A stretch of 64,000 bases of DNA from Diadema setosum. Lineage: Eukaryota > Echinodermata > Echinoidea > Diadematoida > Diadematidae. Where the stretch lies: assembly GCF_964275005.1 (NCBI RefSeq), contig NC_092689.1, positions 751,501-815,500 of the forward strand. Reading direction: 5' to 3'. Within the stretch, counting starts at the first letter, position 1, and every line of letters starts with the position of its first letter. Below are positions 1-12,700 of this stretch, in pieces. The notes under the pieces were generated by a model. The model worked only from the letters and a program-made list of their open reading frames with translations. It made no database searches and had not been told where the DNA came from. The position numbers were made by a program, and so were the translations under genes.

Positions 1-3000
1 TTGTTATTTTCACGTGTTGTTATTTTCGCGGTTCAAAGGCGATTCGCAAAATTCGCGAAAATAAGACCACCGCGAAAATTTCAGCTCGTACAGTACATGT
101 ATGTAGTAGATACATGTACAGTATTTGGTGTCAAATGCGATGGGGACGCAATAAATGATAGTAAAACTCGACAGGAGCCAGTGACAGCTACCCTTCTAAA
201 CTTGGTCCATGTATCAGCGAGAGAAAATGAAATTATGATGAATCTGTAATATTCAATCCTTACATGATGACTGACTACACAATCAAAAGTATCATGTGAT
301 CTACAAATTTCACAGACATGATGTCATTAAATATTTACATTTCCCTGGAATTCATCTATGTGGTTCAGTACACATCGTCAACAATAGCTTGCTCTTTTGC
401 ATAGGCATGACTTGGCTTCAATACAAATGATGAGTGAATGAGTTTATCATCATAGCTTCTACACACTGGTGAAGAAGACATCCTCTTTGTTCTATTCTTC
501 ACCTTGTTCAAATTGACTTTTCTAAATAAAGTTTTGTTAAAATTGAACAAAAGTTAAGAAAGTTATGGAATACTAAACTTTAGCATGTTTTATCCAAAGA
601 TACACAAATTAGAAGAGGAGACACAAATGTCATAATCATCCCATTGCCCTCCCATTGGTTTGATTGCATAGATATTAGAATATGATTTTTGTGGATGATA
701 GAGCAACTGTAACTATTTATGAGTAGTTGCAAGGTAGTTGCAATGGTCAAATAATTTGGTTCTCATGTTACTGTATATCATATTCATATTGATTTCATGT
801 CAAACTAGGAAATAGAGATTTGTGAATAGTTCAGTGGGAGACATGTAAGAAGTTGGCCTCACAACCATTGCCAGTTTGATGTGGATACAACTTGTGTATT
901 CCTGAAACCAAGGATTACTGGTTTTAAATTCCATTACTTTATTCCTTGTGGTCCAAGTCTGAGGATAACTCTACCATCAGTTCATTTGAATTCTCTCTTC
1001 TATGATGCCAACTTGAACATGCTGTCAAATTGTACTTAAGTGATTGATAGACCTGTTCTACACTATCTCAGGAAGAGTCTGTTCACGTGCTTAGTAAAGA
1101 ATTTGTGTACTGTTATTTATGTTGAATTCAGAAAATTCACTGTCCATCTCAGGAAATATTGTTAAATGCAGACTCGGAAAGATACAAATCACTTTCTTGA
1201 TGCATTCATCATGTTAGAGTATTGGTTGAAGGTGGATGAAAGAATTTTATATTGGATACTGGGAGTTTGATGAAATTTTAACTTGTACTGTAGCAGTATC
1301 AAGCAGTAGGCATTACATTAATGAAACTACTTGAAGGAAGGTATTTTATATTTGAATGTGTGTTCTGCAGAGCAGTAAGCTATCATGACTGTGTAATTGG
1401 ACTTCAAAATGTTGAAGTGAAGGAAAATATATTTTTGTGCTTAATTTCTTTTTGAATCCAATTCTTTGTTTGACACTGTGACTACGGCATCACACTTCTA
1501 CGCTCAAGTCTATATTGCATGTCAGTGTGGAAACCCTGTTATTGTGCCTTGCAAAAGACAAGTATACCCAAAGTGCCTCCTATTTCTAAACAGTACAGTG
1601 GAATTTTGTTTAAAAATGAACCTGCAACATTTCACTCCAACAGATATTCTTTTTAGTCAGTCCATGAAGTAAAACATTGGTATCTATGTTTGGTATTCAA
1701 TGGCTTGTAGGTTTCTATGTAACAAGAATCTGCTGTGCAATGAACTGGCCATAAGTGTAGTTGTGCAATCTGTAGATCTCATCCCTAAACTTTACCAGTC
1801 TCCAGGATTCGAAATGATGTATGAATACTAAATTTTCTGGCACACTTTCCTGATAGATGTATCAATATCAAGTAATTATTTTGCTTTCTTTAAGTGTCCT
1901 ACAAGAGAAATCTTCTCTTCATGAACTATAGGTGTGTGCTTCCCACGTATGAATATCTGTATGTATTTGTTGTGTATTTAATCAGTCATTTAAGCACAGC
2001 ATATTCAGAGTCAGAAGGGACTCATTCTTTGCTTTTCTGAAGTAGAGTAGTCCTATTAAGGTATTGGAATGTCAAAATACTGTCTTCCTCCAGCATGTAA
2101 GGTATTCACAAGGTTTCAGCCTGTCTCAACAGCCGTAGGAAGGGGAACCTTGAAAGAGATGGTCAACTGGTTTTTACCCTGATTACATTAGTAGCCTACT
2201 ACTTGATTGATCAGCTCCATTGGGCAAGCTTCTTTTCACATTGATATAGGATTATTGGGTCATTCTGGTTCTTTAATGTGTTACCAATAGAGCAGTTTGG
2301 AGCTTGATGTGAGTCTGAGGGTTGATGGATTGCCAGGGGGAGAGGGAGATGGGTGATGATGTAGAGTGCTGTCATTTGGAGACAGATGGGGAGAGGACTA
2401 AATTGCCCTGCCTCAAGAGTCCGTTCAAGAGGCATTTACCACAAGGCTCTTAAGATGCCCAGAATTGACTGCCATAGACAACCAGTAAGCCAGATTTGGA
2501 AATGAAAGAGAGTGATGACTTTTAAGAGGAGGCTGCTAATATTAGGCACTTTTGTATTGTGCTACCACTAGATCTTTAGATACAAGATGTGTTTCTAAAA
2601 CACACATGGACAGTGTTTGCCCTGACAGCATCTCACTCCTGCACCATGTGACTAATTCTGTTTTCAGTTCTACCACTTCATCATAGAGAGCAAATGCTGC
2701 CTAGGCTTTGCCTTTTACTTTAATCCATCTTTGTATGGGGGGAAAACCCACATTGGGAAAGGCATTTAACCATTACAACCAGTATAAATGAACAGAGATA
2801 GTACAGAAGAATAAAACACAATGACTTGAAATTGTCTTGGAAGTTAACTGTTTATCCATTTTGCTGACAGAGTTTGTTTTCCAGTAAGGACAAGTGCACA
2901 GCCTGTCTTGTAAATGATATGCTCCTCCACTTTAACCACATCCACATACTACTATCCCAACTCCTTGAAAACAAAAGCATGGTTAATGTGTGTCAATGTG

Positions 3001-4510
3001 TTGTAGTTAATGTACTCCCAGGGAGAGCTTTCCAATCATGTAGTGCATACTGTTGTGCTGTGATCATTTTTAAATAGATTTGCTGTTACTTCCTGTTCTT
3101 TGTAAGTGGTTTTGCCCAGTTATTGTATCTCTACAAGCTTGTTGCTAATCATTATGTTATTCACAGTCCAACCAAATATTCACTTCTGCTACCTTGCTGG
3201 CTCTTTGTTTGAAGAAGAAGAAACAGTTGCAACAAATTACTGTATCATGTTGTTGTGTGTTTGTCTGAAAAAGATACGTCCAGGTAGTAAGAAGAAGAAG
3301 GAAAAAAGTGTGGATTCTGTCTAGAGAACAGACATCATGATAATAGTAGTGTTGGTGTTTGTGACATGCTAGAATGTGGAAGAATAGATGGTTTCTGGGA
3401 AACCTCCTGTGAGAGGAATGGCAATATGAGAGGTAGAATTGAAATCCTGACAGCATAGACATGAACATAGCAACCTTCATCATTCTTTCATCAATGTTAT
3501 GTACAATGTATGTATGCCTTGTTTGCTCGTTTGTCATGTCATTTCAGAGAAAGGCTTGCTCTGTTTTAGATCAGAACAAAAATTAAGTGGTGGCAGCTTT
3601 GGGCTATTTAATACTAAAATGTTGAAATTTAAGAGCCTGAGTATTTGTTCTGTGTTCATCGTGTTGCTGCCCGGAAAGCAGTAGATGACAGGTTCAATTC
3701 CCACTGGTTCCCTTTTCCATCAAGTTAGTTAAGATATACATTGGCAGTGGCAATTTTACAATACATTTGCACAGAGGGTGACAATTGATTCAGATTCTGT
3801 CATAGCAAAACAAAAATTGTTTTAAAAATGGGATGCACAAAGCTGAAAATGGATTTCTCTTTACTAAATTCCAGGCTTTTTTTTTTTAAATGCTTACAGA
3901 GAAGTATCTTTGAGAGCTGATCTTTACAAGGCAGACACATGGGATTAATACTATGTGAATCTCAAACAAATATGTACATTTTGTTTTATTGTAAGTTTTT
4001 TTATGAGCTCATACATAAGTGTTGTGTTATGACAACTACATGCAGCTAAAAGTAATTCTCTTTGTTTCCATTTTTTTTTCAATGGGTGTGGCAGATGATG
4101 ATTTGATGACCTTCTGCTGGACAAGTACATTTCAAATGAACAGATTTATGTTAAAACAAAACACAAACCCAATAGTGCTCTTTATTTACTTTGCTTTACA
4201 AATATATATGTCCACCTTGAGGAGACTTGTACAAATGGCTGTGCTCATCATACTACTGCAATCATATATTCAAGCTTTAAACATCCCCAAGTAGCTTCTC
4301 AAGCCAGATGTTGTGCTTTCTTATGCATCACTTATATCATTTATAAGCAGTTTGCATATATCAACCAATCACAGCATCAAATGTATGCAAATTAATTATC
4401 AACAATTTGATTATTGATAAATCATTCAGCACTTTATGGTACTTTATTTTACATGGCCTCTTTCATGCTTTCTCTGTGTCTATGTTCATGGTAAAAGTTT
4501 TCTGTTACAG
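1..4510. other. No supported gene; possible intron or flank
   Basis: I see no splice-bounded coding segment here. The open frames are short, T-rich or K-rich and look like chance. An interrupted palindrome, TTATTTTCGCG at 20-30 and CGCGAAAATAA at 54-64, lies at the left edge and resembles a dispersed repeat end. If the candidate exon at 4511 is real, this stretch would be its upstream intron. Confidence 0.5.
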
Positions 4511-4573
4511 ATATTGAACCCAATCAAACTCTATGAAAAGTACTGCCATGAAATCTTTGAGATTCTGCAGTAA
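4511..4573 (+). CDS. Candidate short plus-strand exon, unrecognised protein
   Basis: A pyrimidine-rich tract ends in TTCTGTTACAG, and the next bases translate as ILNPIKLYEKYCHEIFEILQ followed by TAA at 4571-4573. The peptide looks like ordinary globular protein sequence, unlike the T-rich frames around it. A strong donor-like A|GTAAGT begins at 4570, so the segment could be either an internal exon of 59 bp (4511-4569) or a terminal coding exon with the stop used. I do not recognise the family, and no second exon of the same gene is visible. If it is a last exon, the gene-free stretch to about 15 kb would be its 3' UTR. This is inference from one short segment. Confidence 0.3.
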   Translation: MLNPIKLYEKYCHEIFEILQ

Positions 4574-5375
4574 GTCATTAGCAGTAAGGGAAAAGACTAC
4601 CAACATTTGTGTCTTAACATACAGTGCAGTCCTTTTGTCCTCATGCTTTGTAGTTGTAGTAGCCATATTTACTCTGTATCATTCTCTCCTCAAATGGGAA
4701 TCTTGTGTACATGGGAATCATTGACACGACAAACAACGCTCTTTGTTTACTTTTTGCCATTGTTAATGTTTCATTGTCTAACCCTGCTTTTTCTATTCTG
4801 TCTTTGTTTTTTTCTTTCTCTTTATTTTTCCACCAATCAGAACGCTCGATACTTCTGTCCAAGTCATGTGACGTCTGCCTGTAAACGTTGCTCGTTGCCC
4901 CTGGAAACCATACCGGTTTGCTATTATCTTGTGTGACAAGTTTATTGACTTGACTTCAATGTCTGTGTGTAATTTGCACGTCAGCGTGTATCTCCACATG
5001 CGCCAAGAAGTAAAATGTTAACAGAAGCAAGAATCATAAAGCAGATTATTAGGTAGTATGTGTCCGCCTCACACAAGTGTATTTATACAGTATTCCAACG
5101 CTTACACTGTTTCAGTTAATGCTTCTTTAACACTTTTTTTTTGTGTGTGTAGCAATTTTGCAAAACTGTTTCAGCATTGTTCGAAAAGCAATCGAGAAGC
5201 CACAAGTAATGTTAGGAAACACATAGACTTAGGGATGAAAGGAAAAAAACAGCAACAACAACACAAGACTTGAGAGTTGCTTAAATCAGGGAGGTGAATG
5301 GATAAACCAGGAAATTAATCATCCAGATAACTGTAGCTCATAGTATAGTGGATCATTCTTGCGTAATCTTTGCTT

Positions 5376-5409
5376 GTGTATGTATGTATGTATGTATGTG
5401 TGTGTGTGT
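5376..5409 (+). repeat. (GTAT)n/(GT)n microsatellite
   Basis: Five or more GTAT units pass directly into GT units. A simple repeat with no sign of a larger element. Confidence 0.9.
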
Positions 5410-6660
5410 TTAGATCTCTGTAGTCAAATGAAGCTTCTCCTCAGTTGAATCTTATTGACATTTGTCTTGAGCCTACATATTATTGTCATTTCTATTATTG
5501 TTCAAAAGCATGGAATGTTACACAAGCTTATATACTTTTTTGAAAGTTTATGCCATTTTTTTTAGTAGTTTCATCTTTGTGACTTGTGATTTTCCTCAAA
5601 TGGAAAATTGCCCCAGAGTGTTTTAAAAGTTGATGTTTAACAGGAGTTGACATTATTACTGTGTGATGTGTATCCCCGTGTGGAAAAAAAAGGCATTTGG
5701 CAGTTTTGTTGAACAGAAACAGGGTGTGCAAAGTCTTTGATTATTCAAGTTCTTGTATGTTTAAATCATTATTTATTTATAATTATACAAGTTTCAAGTT
5801 TTTAAGGCGTGCGTCTCAATGAAGACCTTTGCAGAGTATTTAAGATAAAGTATGTTTTCTGTGTGTGTTTTTCAATGGTGTTACCAGATGATTGCTGTAC
5901 CAGATCGTAGTCATTTTTAATGGACTCTTGAAAATTTTGTGTAGTACATTTTCTTGCAGTGTTGATTTCTAGTTTAATTGTTGCTGTGTTGAATTGATTT
6001 TTTTTGTTTTGTTTTCAAAAGAAGAAACATATTTCCCAAATAGTCGTGGGATAGAATTTCCATGTACAGAGCACAAGAATGAAGTCAGCTGTTCTCACTA
6101 CTTAGTCTATACAGGTACCAAAAACTGACAAAAGTTGAAGAGATTGTCATGGCAACCCTTGTAGAAGACCATCTCTTTTCAGTCATTATCAAGTCATAGT
6201 TGTAGTTCTCCTAGCCGTCCCCATTGGAAGAGAGACTTATATTACTTCTTTCAAATGCACAAGATCTCATGAGCGATATGATTCTGACTGTATCATCAGG
6301 CAAGTTTACAAGCGAGGCTGTATACTTCTTTGATCTCTGTTTGAATTATGAAACACTCAAGTCTTAGAGTTGCCTCTTCTGGAATGCACAAGCACTGGAA
6401 TCAGGAGGCCTTAGTGGCAGTTGGTAGTAGTTCACCAAAGAATTTACACATGTTTATCTCCAGCTTGGTGATATTTAGATGACTAGACATCACTAAATTT
6501 CAAAATCAGATTTTGATTCTATCTTTCTCAGCTTGTAGATCCACCTAACATGATACCATCTGACATGAATTTTCCACTCAGAACTCCATTGGTCAATTCA
6601 TGTTTTATGTCTGCATACATAAGTTTAGGGACAGCAAACTGGGTAATTCTTTACTTCTGA

Positions 6661-6661
6661 C

Positions 6662-6694
<33 letters not shown>

Positions 6695-6766
6695 CTTTCT
6701 CTATCTCTCTCCCTTTTTATCTCTCTCTCTCCCTCTCTCTCTCTCTCTGTCTATCTCTCTCTTTCT
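6661..6766 (+). repeat. (CT)n polypyrimidine microsatellite
   Basis: About 100 bases of almost uninterrupted pyrimidine on the plus strand, mostly CT dinucleotides with a few CCC and TTT breaks. Such mirror-like tracts can form triplex DNA. The open frame through it (poly Leu-Ser) is an artefact of the repeat. Confidence 0.95.
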
Positions 6767-9700
6767 GTTTTACAATACTATTCTGAGTCATCTATTCACA
6801 AAGGAGGAAAACACAGACAAAATGATATTGGGTTAGGACTGCTGCCATCAAAGCATTGCTAGAATTTCACAGGTTTCATGGAAGGCATATCTCCAAGAGA
6901 CAGATGAGAAACCAAGCTTGTATTACTCATAAGAGATCAGTGCATGGGGAAAAATAAAGCCAAAGGTCTATGGAAGGCATGTGTGATATATTGGTCTGAA
7001 AGACGTCTACTTGAGAGAAGGATTGGAATGAAAACAGTATTCATTTTGATCAGCTGCCCAGCCACACTGATATTCATCACTTTGACAAGTACTACTCCTA
7101 TTCAGGAACATATAATGAGAAGACAGGTGTAGAATACTTTGTATGTGTGTGTAATACCTGGAAACAAAAATATGTGAATTTTTAATTTTTGATTTTAATT
7201 TATTTTGTGCTCAGCACAGCAATGAATGTCATGGACTTGCTATGAATTATGTCATCTTACTCAAGGTCTGCATGTACTATAGTAGGTTTTGATTCGGACA
7301 CACCCAGAAAAGCACTGTTTTCTTTAATTTTTTTTTTTTTTTTTAAAGCGGAGAAGTATTGTTACTTACAGCAAATGATTAGAAATAGCAATGATTAGCA
7401 AATGCATCGACATAGCTCTTTTTGGATTTTGTGCACCATATTACTGACAATAAACAGGATATATAGAGTCTTAATTGTGCACATGGTGAAAGGAGAGAGG
7501 AATAAGACAACTATGCACTAAGGTCTGGACTATTTCTTCTTTACACCTCATTTCAGTATCACAAGGAAATATATCATGGGTGAAATCTCATGGGAAACCT
7601 AATGAGATAAAGAGAAAAAAGTATACTTTTTGATAGTTTGCTGCTTAGCTCAATATATATAAAAAAGAAAACAGTTGTAGGCCATTTGAAAAAAAATGGT
7701 ATCTCAACAGCTTCTTCTCTATCAAGTACTTAAAAGAAATAGTCAAATATTGCAATTTTCAGTGCTAGCAAAGTTGTAGCACTTCTTATATCAGATCAAA
7801 ATGAACCTGCAAACACTGACTCGCTGTGTCAGGAAAGGAAAGGAAAGTGCCATAGAGTTTGACAGCAGAACCTACCTTCATGCATCATATAGGCAATGGG
7901 CCAGATATATTGAATATTAGTGCTCCAGGTGAAGACTATATGATCGAGAAGCGTAAAGAGTCGGCACGTTTCTTTGCTGCACTGTAAGAATGCTCTCTTG
8001 ACCCCAGCAGATACCATGTATTAGGCCACCAGCTGGTAAATGTTGATTGACAGATTTCCATTTTACTCAGTAGGGACAGACTTTCCTAAATATGACATGC
8101 ATAGAATAGAAAATCGAACCAGAAAGATCATTGCACACATTAAGCTTTTTTCTGTGGAAAGGCAAGTATGCCATTAATTGTCCAGGCTTCATTGTGTGTA
8201 ATAACTTGTGATTGTTCTGCTAGATGTGTTCCTCTCTCTGTTTGGTGTACAGAAATCACACAAAAAAAGACTATCGTCAAGAGACATCTATATATGTAAA
8301 TGTACAGTAATGTTTTGAAAGAAAAAAGAAAACTAAAGTATTATGTAATTCAAATGTATTCAAATATTGTAGTCTCATTGTGCGGAGATGTGTAACTAGC
8401 CATTGTGCATGTACATTTTGTGTATCATCTTATTGTTTATTGTTAGTTCTTGAGTGTTTTGATTTTCACTTCTAGGAACAAGTATAAAGACAAGCTGTTT
8501 TCATGTACTTACTGCTCATTTGATCAGGAATTATCTAGACAGTGTTAACCAAATGAATTGAGGCAATTTGGACAAAGATGTGAATTCAGTGCCACAAAGC
8601 AAGATAAATTGGACAAAATTAAGATGCCAACCCTCAAGTGGAATGTCAATCCCACTGATTTATTTTGTTGTATTGTAGTTCAATACAAGAGACATAGTAC
8701 TAGATGAGTATATGTGCAGAGACAAACTACCATCATATCATATCACTATTCAGGGTTTGAGGTTGCCAGACACACAACATGCATTTTATGTCTATGTATG
8801 TATAATATGTGTGTTCACCGTGGGATTGCTTTTTATTTGTAGATAAAGTTGTGTATTTCACCATGTCTTGACCCATGTGTTTCACACAGAGCCAGCTGCT
8901 GTGTGTCTATATTGGACTACAGTATCATTTGAACTTTCAGCACTGTAGAAAGGTTCTGTCAGGGTAGTATATTTTCTTTGATTTGTTCCCCCAATTGACA
9001 GTCTTTTATGATGGTAACTTGTACATCATTTTACAGTATTTTGATGAGTCTGCAGATTGTTTGATATTTTCTTGCTATTTTCTTAATCTGACGTTATTTT
9101 GTGACCATTCGTTACCAGATTTTAATTTCCTTTTATTTCTCTCAGTGCCATGGGAGAACATACAAATAAAAAATAATAATATAGTAATATGGATTTAAAG
9201 AAACAAAACAAAATGGGATGAATGCACTCATCCCTAAACCAGTCATTTATATGACATAAAGAAGAATACAGGTTATCTTGGACAAACGTTTAGCACTAGG
9301 GAAAAATGAGACACACCTATGCAATCATATTTAACAATATAGTCTGTAGGTTCTGTTGACTTAGTAGTTGTTGAAAAATGATTGTATTCTCTGTTTGAAT
9401 GTTTGAATACAGTGATACTAAAAAGGAGGGGGAAAATACAATTAACCAATGCCAGAGAAGTGCAATTTTACCGTATAATGCCTGTGTTAGTTGATCTGTT
9501 TCCTGGCTAACTCTTTGTTTGTTAGGTTGTTGTGTGACTTCCATAATATTTTAGAAGAGATACTTTAAGACCTTTGAGTACTCACCTCTGTACCGTTAAG
9601 ATGTTGCCCACCTGTAGTTTGTGAAGTGTTGGTATTGACCTATAACATGAAGACAAAAAGAGTTACTAATTGTTTTATGTGTGTTGTAAAAGTGTATAAA

Positions 9701-12700
9701 AGTTTGTAGTATTCTAGCACTACTGTTATTCATTCATCCATTGTATTCATCTTTGCAAGAGTGGTTTTGGGGTTAAGGTATACCGCAATGAATAGCTTCT
9801 GTTCATGTTTTTCATGTCGAGTTGTTTGGTCTTTGTGACACAGAGACCAGTACATGTTGATCATCGATATGTGTATATGTGTAGATTTTACTTGAGTTGT
9901 GTAATTTGTCAGTTTTTTCTTCTTACCCACAAAAAGTTTTGTTTGTACATTGTTTCTTTATGTAGGAATATGTGACATGTGTTTTCCTCCAGTAGAACCC
10001 CGACAATCGTCTGTCTCTTCATTGCAAAATGTGCACTTTCTCAACTTTTTCCCAGTGTGTTGACACTTTCCCAAAAGAAATTCCTTTTTCTGTTTGATAG
10101 CCAGTATGCATAGAAAGAGAAAATGCATTGTTAGGCAGGTTTGCCTCAGACATTCATGACATAAAAAAACAAGTCACATTCATTTTGCCATTGCTGAGTG
10201 ACAAGAATATTTTTTATCACCAAAGCTTAGTCACATTGACAATCATAGTAGAGGCTTCTTTCTCTTACATTATAAGGGCCTTTTTCCATGTAAAGCTCTC
10301 TGTCCCTTTACAGTCAATTCTACAGGGCTAGAATCAAAAGTGCTTCTATTGAAGTATGTTTTGTAACACATTCATAAGAAAGAAATGGATGAATTTACAT
10401 AATACTGATCAAATTTATCCATCCGAGATATTGTCAGCCATAATATGATTGTTTTCACTGTATTTAACTTTTTCAAACAGTAAACTTGTGCCAATGTTCT
10501 GAATTTATCGTCAACATTCAATTCCATACACGTTTTAACTGGTTTGCATGTGACGTCTCAGAAAACCATTCCAAGTAGTACATATTTTTTTCTATTTAAC
10601 TCTGCAATGATGTCATGAAAATTACTGTTACTTTGAAGTTGTTGCCCGAATGTATCCTGTGACGTGTAGGATAATGGGTTCCCTATTCTTTGGGAAATGA
10701 GCATCACCATTAATCCTAGTATTTGACATGAAATTCTGTTTACACAGTGTATTGAACAGTTCTGTGAATTACTGGAAGTGGTGAAATGTTTAAAAGGAAT
10801 GGGGTTCTTGGGGAAAAAACCAAAAGGAAAATGATGTCAACATTCACTGTATTACCTAACCCTAAATGACTGCTTCTTTCTATTTTCCCAACAGTCACCC
10901 AGCTGTTTTTTTTTTTCTTCTTTGTTTGTTTTGTTTATTTAAAGAAACATTTATCTCGCTACTGTCATGTTTGTTTATCTGCTTTAAGTGTTCATTTTGT
11001 ACCCACCCTATAACCAAATGTTTGTATTTGTTCTCTCTTTGTAAATCTTTTGTTGTCTGTTTCCTGTGTGGTATTATTAAAAGGCTAGCTAGTTTTGTCA
11101 TGTATTTCTCTGTGTGTCCTTGTTCTTCTTTTCTTGTCTCCCCCACAATACTGCGTCAAGTGAGAGAATGAGCTTTGCTGTACCTGTCTGTGTATACCAC
11201 TCCACATTACTTTATTCCCCTGTCCAGAGCCACCTGACTTAGTTTCACCTTAAGTTCATCCAGTCAGTCTGTGATAAAAACGGCAGGTCTGTTTTCTGGT
11301 AAAACTCCAGCCGCAGTATAGTAATTCTTCATTTGGTTATCATGATACTTCTCACAAACCATAGTTGGCTACTGCATCCAAATTACTACAATTTATAGAC
11401 TGGTCCTCAACTCCCCCTCCCCCCCCCCCCCAACTATTCACACATAGAAACAATGCTCATAAACAATAAACACCTTTTACAGGGTGATGCAGATCACCAA
11501 TGGTGCTGTTGTTTTGTAGATCACTAAAAGAAATTTCTCACAAAAAAAGCATACCAGTATTAATCCAAATAGGAGAAAGGGGGGAGAGGTGAGGTAGGAA
11601 ATCCATTGTATCTCACACTTGTCTGACACCACTGAACCTGTATCACAGATGATACTTCATAGCTGGGTACAGGGGTTCATCCACTGTTCTACAAAGTATG
11701 TTCTTTTGGAGAGTGCCACACCGAGACACTTGAAGAATTCTCATCCCCTTTCTTCACACCAAGGATTTGGAAACATGGATCCTGTCATGTGTTGACTTTT
11801 AACTGAATGATAACTATATGCTTTGTTTAATGCCTGTAGGTCCTGTGACTCTGATTTCTTTATTCTGTAGGTAAAGTTCACAGATGGGTAATTAAGTTGA
11901 TTAATGCAACGACCACAATCCATACCTATTGACCTGTTGAACCTCCCCCCCCCCCCCCCAACCATTCACAGGGGCTGTAGCCTTGTGCAGTCTGTGTTGT
12001 GAGTGTATTGTCCTGTTATAAACCCACAACTGTAAATACCCATGCTGAATCTCCTTGCCTCTAAATTCTGTCTCGGTTGATCATCATATACACCCTTTTG
12101 CCACCAAAAAAAAAAAGTTTCTGAATTACTTTTGTTAGGTGATACTATCATTACGTTTCATGTCCCCCCATGTTTTTGAGTCCTTCTTTTGTACTTGTAT
12201 TTTTGCTATATATTTGGAAGTGCTAATTAGTCCAACCTCATCAAATAAAACTTATGCAATGCTTGTGAGTCCAGTTCATGGGTGACATGTAATTGTTGGC
12301 TCAAAAGCCATCTGGTTTGTATAATCGTTCAAGTGGTATTAATTACGCCATACGAGTACCGTGCAATCTGCAACCGTCAGCTTTTGGACTGCTAGAGAAG
12401 AAGAAGAGTATGTATAAAGGCCACAAGTAGTAGTCATGGAGTTCCATTCATTTGCTGAGTAGTAATGGAATGTATGAACTACCCTTTCATTTTTTTTTTT
12501 TTGCTCATCTTTTAGAATGTAGGCAGCTCTGATCTTAAAGACATGCTGATATTGTAACCAGTATGTTCTAGATGCTAAAGTGATGTGAATGTATTCAATT
12601 TCGCCAAAATGCCAAAATTTTGCTAAAGAAAGTTATATGCAATCTTTATTTGTTAACAATGTGTATGAATGCTCCTTATGTACAGTACAAAGTCATTAAA

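Noticed and set aside
1-249. Open frame of 82 codons at the left edge
   Set aside because: Overlaps a palindromic repeat end (CGCGAAAATAA), no splice context, no recognisable protein character.
3685-3720. GGTTCAATTCCC, a tRNA B-box-like motif
   Set aside because: No matching A box or cloverleaf upstream; not enough for a tRNA or tRNA-derived SINE.
6600-6836. Leu/Ser-rich open frame
   Set aside because: Product of the CT microsatellite.
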